31,679 nucleotides of DNA from Cytophagales bacterium. Lineage in GTDB: Bacteria > Bacteroidota > Bacteroidia > Cytophagales > Cyclobacteriaceae. Location of the stretch: assembly GCA_003500135.1 (NCBI GenBank), contig DNTA01000001.1:1-31679 (forward strand). Direction: 5' to 3'. Both the position numbers and the translations under genes were made by a program. Below the pieces are notes generated by a model that did not search any database, had not been told where the DNA came from, and was given only the letters and a program-made list of their open reading frames with translations. This document shows, piece by piece, positions 27,122-31,679 of the stretch. Position 1 is the stretch's first letter, and every line of letters starts with the position of its first letter.

Positions 27122-28191
27122 TAATCGTTCCCTTGCTTCATTTTTTGGGCATTTTCTGCAATTCGCAATTGCTCAACCACGTCATCAATTTCGCCATCCA
27201 TAATATTAGGCAAATTATGTACGGTATATCCGATTCTATGGTCTGTCACCCGGCTTTGGGGGTAGTTATAAGTCCTTATCTTTTCAGATCTGTCACCGCT
27301 TTTTACCATGGATTTTCTCTGCGCTCCAATTTCTTCATTTTGCTTTTGGAGCTCTATTTCATATAACCTTGAGCGCAGTACCCGTAACGCTTTCTCAAGA
27401 TTTTTGATCTGAGACTTTTCATCCTGACAGGTCACCACAATTCCCGAAGGCATATGTGTTAGCCTCACGGCTGAGTAGGTGGTGTTGACAGACTGCCCTC
27501 CCGGTCCCGAGGAACAGAAAGTATCTTTCCTGACATCATTCATATCTACTTCCACCTCCACATCTTCCATTTCAGGCAGCACAGCTACACTGGCCGCGGA
27601 GGTGTGTACCCTACCCTGGGTTTCTGTTAAAGGTACGCGTTGTACACGATGTACCCCTGACTCAAACTTTAATTTGGCGTAAACATCTTCGCCGGACACC
27701 GTGGAAATAATCTCTTTATATCCTCCTGAAGCGCCTTCTGTTAGATCGAGAATATTAAATTTCCAGCCCATTTTATCAGCATAGCGCTGGTACATTCTGA
27801 ACAAATCACCTGCAAAAATAGCTGCTTCATCACCACCGGTACCTGCCCTAATCTCAAGAATGGCATTTTTGCTGTCATTGGGGTCTTTTGGTATCAACAT
27901 TTGCTTTAGTTCCCCTTCCATGGCCTCTTTTTTTGGCTGAAGCTCTTCCAGTTCCCCTTTGGCCATCTCTCTGAATTCCGGATCCTTTTCCTCCGCAAGC
28001 ACTTCTTTGGCATTTTGAATATTACCAAGCACCTGCTGATATTCCTTGTATTTATCAACTACCTTTTTAAGGTCTTTATACTCCTTATTGAGTTTAGTAT
28101 ATTGTTTGATATCAGAAATAATGTCTGGCTGGACAATCAACTGCCCCACTTCTTCAAATCGGTGTTTGATATCTTCTAACTTCTCAATCAT
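27121..28191 (-). CDS. prfA: Peptide chain release factor 1
   Basis: RF1 reads UAA and UAG and releases the finished peptide. The 356-residue protein has the codon-reading PxT motif as PLT (187-189) and the catalytic GGQ (231-233) within [33 protein letters not shown] near 119-134 is also diagnostic. PxT rather than SPF identifies RF1 and not RF2. The methyltransferase gene prmC is not adjacent. It overlaps the downstream beta-helix gene by one base. Confidence 0.97.
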   Translation of the reverse strand: MIEKLEDIKHRFEEVGQLIVQPDIISDIKQYTKLNKEYKDLKKVVDKYKEYQQVLGNIQNAKEVLAEEKDPEFREMAKGELEELQPKKEAMEGELKQMLIPKDPNDSKNAILEIRAGTGGDEAAIFAGDLFRMYQRYADKMGWKFNILDLTEGASGGYKEIISTVSGEDVYAKLKFESGVHRVQRVPLTETQGRVHTSAASVAVLPEMEDVEVEVDMNDVRKDTFCSSGPGGQSVNTTYSAVRLTHMPSGIVVTCQDEKSQIKNLEKALRVLRSRLYEIELQKQNEEIGAQRKSMVKSGDRSEKIRTYNYPQSRVTDHRIGYTVHNLPNIMDGEIDDVVEQLRIAENAQKMKQGND

Positions 28192-28214
28192 AAATGTTTT
28201 TTGTAATTGCGTCC

Positions 28215-28222
28215 CAAAATTA
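28215..28222 (-). promoter_or_regulatory. Possible -7 box for prfA
   Basis: TAATTTTG on the minus strand matches TAnnTTTG and lies 23 nt before the prfA ATG. The nearest TTTG elements are 13 and 25 nt upstream, outside the usual spacing, so the support is limited. Confidence 0.3.
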
Positions 28223-28306
28223 AGAAAAGTCGTGTCAAATTAATTTACAAACATGTGACAATTAATAAAATTCCTGAAAGCCACACATTTTGAAAATTGA
28301 AAATGC

Positions 28307-28318
28307 ATCAAATTTGAT
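28307..28318. promoter_or_regulatory. Perfect 12-bp palindrome upstream of yfiR
   Basis: ATCAAATTTGAT is a perfect palindrome 46 nt before the yfiR signal-peptide ATG. A neighbouring inverted pair CATTTT/AAAATG lies at 28286-28305. The position in a divergent spacer (28192-28363) suits an operator, but A/T-rich palindromes arise by chance. The rest of this spacer shows nothing else I can support. Confidence 0.3.
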
Positions 28319-28363
28319 TACTGTTTGAGAAAACATTGGGTTTTTTTTGAAATAAAGGGGAAT

Positions 28364-28444
28364 ATGAATAAGTGGTTTATTATTTCATCGGTTTTCATTT
28401 ATTTGTTTAATGCCGCAAATGTACAAACACAAAAGTACAAGTAA
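28364..28444 (+). pseudogene. Detached signal peptide of yfiR (upstream frame)
   Basis: The ATG at 28364 opens a 26-residue frame: a lysine, a hydrophobic core (WFIISSVFIYLF) and NAANVQTQKYK, then TAA at 28442. This is a good signal peptide ending in the QxYK that in YfiR-family proteins leads directly into the mature domain. The mature domain continues in the frame one base back: reading GTA AAC CAA ATG from 28441 would give YK-VNQ-MFIYNFTKY. A single missing base, for example one G of an original GG at 28441, explains the break. It may be a real mutation or a sequencing error. Confidence 0.75.
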
Positions 28445-28449
28445 ACCAA

Positions 28450-28872
28450 ATGTTTATTTACAATTTCACAAAATACATTCAGTGGCCCTCCAGGGCCATA
28501 CAAAATGATTTTGTGATTGGTGTGATGGGCAAACACGAAATATTTTCGGAATTGGAAGGTATGGCTGCTACCAAAAAAATGAATGGTAAGTCTCTTAAAG
28601 TCCAGGTTTTTGATGACGCTGAACAGATTGGTAAATGTCATATTTTGTTTATCCCTGACGGCAAAAGCAAACACCTGGAAGAAATTCTGGCCAAAACATC
28701 TAATCAAAACACTTTGATCATTGCGGAAAGGAATGGATTAACGAAAGAAGGAAGCGCTATACATTTCATAGTAGTTAATAGGAAATTGAATTTGGAATTG
28801 GATCGAGCTGCCGCAGACAAGGCAAATCTTAAAGTTTCAGGCGATTTGGCCAAGCTTGCCATTTTGGTTTAA
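28450..28872 (+). CDS. YfiR family protein (DUF4154), mature domain, frame broken at its N-terminus
   Basis: The 140-residue frame begins MFIYNFTKYIQWP, the hallmark start of the mature YfiR/DUF4154 domain. It continues with FVIGVMGKHEIFSELEGMA, CHILFIPDGKSKHLEEIL, TLIIAERNGLTKEGSAIHFI and the C-terminal LELDRAAADKANLKVSGDLAKLA, all family features. YfiR of Pseudomonas is periplasmic and represses the membrane diguanylate cyclase YfiN. Starting at 28450 this copy would lack a signal peptide and stay in the cytosol. The proper signal peptide lies directly upstream in another frame; joined, the protein would be about 169 residues, normal for the family. It is followed by a terminator and then a receptor gene. 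Confidence 0.85.
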   Translation: MFIYNFTKYIQWPSRAIQNDFVIGVMGKHEIFSELEGMAATKKMNGKSLKVQVFDDAEQIGKCHILFIPDGKSKHLEEILAKTSNQNTLIIAERNGLTKEGSAIHFIVVNRKLNLELDRAAADKANLKVSGDLAKLAILV

Positions 28873-28894
28873 AATAACGTAATCAAATTAGCTC

Positions 28895-28927
28895 AAGGTT
28901 GACATATTGATTGTGCCAACCTTTTTT
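28895..28927 (+). terminator. Intrinsic terminator after yfiR
   Basis: AAGGTTG (28895-28901) pairs with CAACCTT (28917-28923) and the T-run continues to 28927. It lies 22 nt past the yfiR stop, so the receptor downstream depends on readthrough or on its own promoter in 28928-29040. Confidence 0.75.
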
Positions 28928-29040
28928 ATACCTCAATATGGAATACTCATCGAAATATTTAGTTCAAAAAACAGAAAACCAGCAGTTTTTTAGTAATTTT
29001 TGCCTCGAAATAATCTTTAAAGCAAGATTTTTTAATTCTG

Positions 29041-30984
29041 ATGAAAACAACAAGGATAACAATTGGCAAAAAACTCATTCTGGGATTCCTAATAATGATG
29101 TTGCTTTTTAGTGGATGTGGTATTTATGCGATCTTAACGATCCAAAGTGGTACCGAAACGATTGAAAAGTCACAGCGCATAATTAATCCCACCAACGAGA
29201 TGCTTAATGACTTCATATTGCTGGTAAACCGATCGAAAATGTTGGCTACCAACTGGGTTTACCTACAAACTAATGATGAAGATAAAAGAGCGCTCCAAAA
29301 TCTTCAAGAGAACGAATATCCGGAATTAAAAAACCGAGCTCTTGAACTCGCCCCGAAAATTCAGGTCTTCCTTCCCGATTCAGCTGTGAACTACTCGCTT
29401 GATTCCATTTTTATTCAATTTGAAGAAGTACTGGCCACAGAACAGGAAGTGATAAACAGCCTTCAAACCTTTGAAGATTATGAAGACCCCATTAAAAAGT
29501 TTATGGCCGAAGAAACCATTAGCGAAACTATAATTCCTCAATCTGCAGCGATTATAGATAATCTCGAAGGCCTGAATGAAATACTGAATAAGGTAACTAC
29601 GGCAAATGATTTGCAGATGCTGGAGAGTTTCAAAACGCTTCGCCAGACTGCCATTGTATTGATCATTATCATTTTGATTATCGGGATAGTCACCTCATTA
29701 TATCTCTCCAATTCAATTACCAAACCGGTTAAATACCTGAAAGGTATAATCGACAAACTTAGCCGTGGGGAACAGATAGAAGCCTCTGATAAAAACATCA
29801 GCAACGATGAAATTGGTGAAATGGCGATCTCAGTGCACAACCTGGCTGAAGGCTTAAAAAATATTAGCGGCTTTGCTAAAAACATTGGCGAAGGCAAGTA
29901 CGATGTAGAATTTGAAGCATTAAGTGATGAAGACGTTTTGGGTAATTCCTTGCTGGAAATGCGTAGTAACCTGAAACAAGTAGCTGAAGACGATAAAAAA
30001 CGAAACTGGGCAACCAGCGGAATGGCACAGTTCGGTGAAATACTCAGAAATAATAATAACGACTTCGACAGACTGTCTGACCAGATCATTTCCAATCTGG
30101 TGAAATACCTGAATGCCAATCAGGGCGCACTTTTCATCGTGGCCGATGAAGAAAACCTGAATGGTGACGACCCATATATGACCATGGTTGCCTGCTATGC
30201 CTGGAACAAGAAAAAATTTATGGATAAAAAAATCTATAAGGGTGAAGGTTTGTCGGGCCAGGCATGGATTGAGGGTTCTACAATTTTCCTTACTGAGGTT
30301 CCCGAACAATACGTAGCCATCACATCAGGGCTTGGTGAAGCTAATCCGCGCTGTGTGGTAATTGTTCCGCTCAAAGTCAATGACGAAATACATGGTGTTC
30401 TGGAAATAGCTTCATTTAATGTATTTGAAAAATACGAAATAGAGTTTATAGAAAAAGTATCAGAAAGTATAGCCTCTACCATTTCTTCAGTAAAAGTTAA
30501 CGAAAGAACTCAAAAGCTGCTTAAAGAATCAACTATGATGACCGAGCAGATGAGGGCCCAGGAGGAAGAAATGAGACAAAATATGGAAGAGCTGCAGGCG
30601 ACTCAGGAGAAGATCACCAGGGATCAAAAGGAAAGAGAAGCACGCGATCAGGTGGTCCTGGAAAAATTCATTGTCCTTGAAACCGATAAAAACTTTGTGA
30701 TCAACAAGGCCAACAAGGCTGTAGAAAAATATCTGGGCTATGCCGATTACGATATGATTGGAAAATCCCTCAAAGATTTACTCGCCAATCCGGCTATTCT
30801 CAATGACATTAGCAATGCTGTAAACACCAAAAAATCCTGGGAAGGCATTGTGAAAACAAAACGTCAGGATGGAAGTTCGGGTGAAGCAACGGCACTGATC
30901 GGAATGGTACACGATGAAGAGACTGATGCAAATGTATATCTTGTTTATTTCAATGAAATATCAGAACTGGTAAGCAATGCATAA
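29041..30984 (+). CDS. Membrane receptor with HAMP, GAF and PAS domains, no output domain
   Basis: The 647-residue protein has a first membrane helix (about 10-32), a helical periplasmic domain of about 170 residues and a second helix (about 204-222). A HAMP domain follows (about 223-276, SNSITKPVKYLKGIIDKLSRGE), then a HAMP-like repeat (about 278-320), a GAF domain (about 340-485, ending GVLEIASFNVFEKYEIEFI), a coiled coil (about 490-539, rich in Glu/Gln) and a PAS domain (about 540-640). I find no histidine-kinase, GGDEF, EAL, cyclase or chemotaxis-signalling domain. It should sense a periplasmic signal and pass it by contact to a separate partner. The heme lipoprotein gene begins inside its last codons, and yfiR lies upstream. 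Confidence 0.85.
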   Translation: MKTTRITIGKKLILGFLIMMLLFSGCGIYAILTIQSGTETIEKSQRIINPTNEMLNDFILLVNRSKMLATNWVYLQTNDEDKRALQNLQENEYPELKNRALELAPKIQVFLPDSAVNYSLDSIFIQFEEVLATEQEVINSLQTFEDYEDPIKKFMAEETISETIIPQSAAIIDNLEGLNEILNKVTTANDLQMLESFKTLRQTAIVLIIIILIIGIVTSLYLSNSITKPVKYLKGIIDKLSRGEQIEASDKNISNDEIGEMAISVHNLAEGLKNISGFAKNIGEGKYDVEFEALSDEDVLGNSLLEMRSNLKQVAEDDKKRNWATSGMAQFGEILRNNNNDFDRLSDQIISNLVKYLNANQGALFIVADEENLNGDDPYMTMVACYAWNKKKFMDKKIYKGEGLSGQAWIEGSTIFLTEVPEQYVAITSGLGEANPRCVVIVPLKVNDEIHGVLEIASFNVFEKYEIEFIEKVSESIASTISSVKVNERTQKLLKESTMMTEQMRAQEEEMRQNMEELQATQEKITRDQKEREARDQVVLEKFIVLETDKNFVINKANKAVEKYLGYADYDMIGKSLKDLLANPAILNDISNAVNTKKSWEGIVKTKRQDGSSGEATALIGMVHDEETDANVYLVYFNEISELVSNA

Positions 30985-31651
30985 TTCAAGTATAATAAAA
31001 AACATCACATTAGGGTTACTTTTAACGGTGGCCTTTTTTGCTTGCGATATGAGCAACCGCAAAAAAGTTGACAAAACAGGCTATCAGGAAGAATTGAAAG
31101 ACCGCGAGGTAAAAGTTGTGGATGAAGCTGAAATTTTTAATAAGGCTTCTGAAATTGGAAAAGAAATTGCCGTTTCATCACAAAAGGCACTCGCCTCGCA
31201 ACTAAAAAAGGCCATTAAGGAAGGTGGACCCGTACATGCCGTTGGTTTTTGTAATACTCGTGTAAACCCAATAATGGATTCTTTGGAACAACAATACGAT
31301 GCAGAGATAAAACGAGTAAGTATGCATTACCGAAATCCTGAAGATCAGCCGGATGGCACAGAAAAGAAAATCCTGGAAGCCTATCAGTACAGTCTGGACA
31401 GTGGTTACTCTTTATCTGACAATGTGCAAAAAGTGGGCAGTCAGTTTATTTTATACACCAAACCGATTGTGATCGATAATCCGCTTTGTCTGAATTGCCA
31501 CGGGGAGCCCGGCAAAGAAATCACTCAGGCTACCATGCAGAAAATAGACAGCCTGTACGCCGATGATAAAGCCAAAAATCATAAATTCGGTGATTTAAGA
31601 GGAATGTGGAGTATCACTTTATCGAAAAAAGAAATAATCAAAGCTCTTTAA
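30977..31651 (+). CDS. Mono-heme c-type lipoprotein, DUF3365 / Tll0287-like
   Basis: The 224-residue protein has a signal peptide with a probable lipobox (AFFAC, cysteine at 23), a helical region with the conserved VGFCNTRVNP near 89-98, and one c-type heme motif CLNCH at 171-175 followed by GEPG. The late GDLRGMWSITL strand is typical of the DUF3365/Tll0287-like fold, a PAS-like heme sensor domain. It should sit in the periplasm facing the receptor. Its ATG overlaps the receptor stop by 8 nt, so the two are probably made together. A redox or gas-sensing subunit is inference; a simple electron carrier is the alternative. Only 28 bases of window follow, with nothing recognisable. Confidence 0.88.
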   Translation: MHNSSIIKNITLGLLLTVAFFACDMSNRKKVDKTGYQEELKDREVKVVDEAEIFNKASEIGKEIAVSSQKALASQLKKAIKEGGPVHAVGFCNTRVNPIMDSLEQQYDAEIKRVSMHYRNPEDQPDGTEKKILEAYQYSLDSGYSLSDNVQKVGSQFILYTKPIVIDNPLCLNCHGEPGKEITQATMQKIDSLYADDKAKNHKFGDLRGMWSITLSKKEIIKAL

Positions 31652-31679
31652 TATTCCTTAAATAGGGCTTCCTCAGAAA

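Noticed and set aside
28911..29111. Plus-strand open frame of 66 codons overlapping the receptor start
   Set aside because: It starts inside the terminator hairpin after yfiR and overlaps the receptor in another frame, with no family resemblance.
1..31679. Mobile element, phage, defence island or CRISPR array
   Set aside because: No transposase, integrase, phage structural gene, defence nuclease, terminal repeat or spaced direct repeats were seen; the gene content is core chromosomal.

Overview
The window looks like a chromosomal core region of a Bacteroidota bacterium, most likely of the Cytophagales type. The evidence is moderate to low GC, A/T-rich spacers, promoters of the Bacteroidota form (TTTG, about 19 nt, TAnnTTTG) instead of sigma70 boxes, few Shine-Dalgarno sequences, many lipoproteins, and typical neighbours such as coaX with an outer-membrane protein, recF with a DUF721/DciA gene, and a TPR gene with ribH. 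I see no IS element, phage, CRISPR array, tRNA or rRNA.

Layout. Bases 1-3446, minus strand: coaX, then an outer-membrane protein and a secreted TPR protein, ending in a strong terminator at 20-49. Bases 3527-7483, plus strand: anmK and a Glu/Leu/Phe/Val dehydrogenase, then an Na+/H+ antiporter-like membrane protein. Bases 7494-11239, minus: a membrane-anchored TPR protein, ribH, aspartate kinase and a PfkB/adenosine kinase, ending in a terminator. Bases 11304-12329, minus: pdhA. Bases 12438-13955, plus: recF and dciA. Bases 13964-19326, minus: cysS, a glutaminyl-cyclase-like lipoprotein and polA. Bases 19441-24329, plus: promoter, leader terminator, rimP-nusA-infB and a terminator. Bases 24344-28191, minus: prfA, a beta-helix lipoprotein, a YjbQ protein and pepE. 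Bases 28364-31651, plus: a frameshifted yfiR, a HAMP/GAF/PAS receptor and a c-type heme lipoprotein.

Most genes are housekeeping: coenzyme A and riboflavin synthesis, lysine/threonine-branch entry, cell-wall sugar recycling, replication and repair, translation factors, and tRNA charging. Two parts stand out. The last 3.3 kb encodes what looks like a small envelope signalling module: a periplasmic YfiR-type protein, a membrane receptor without any recognisable output domain, and a periplasmic mono-heme lipoprotein whose start overlaps the receptor stop. Its yfiR is split by a one-base frameshift exactly between signal peptide and mature domain. Second, rimP-nusA-infB has a good Bacteroidota promoter followed about 20 nt later by a textbook intrinsic terminator, with no plus-strand gene upstream to terminate, which suggests attenuation and possibly NusA autoregulation.

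All calls come from reading the sequence and recognising families; no database search was run. No gene-free stretch exceeds 300 bases. The longest are 25052-25265 and 28192-28363, both described below.
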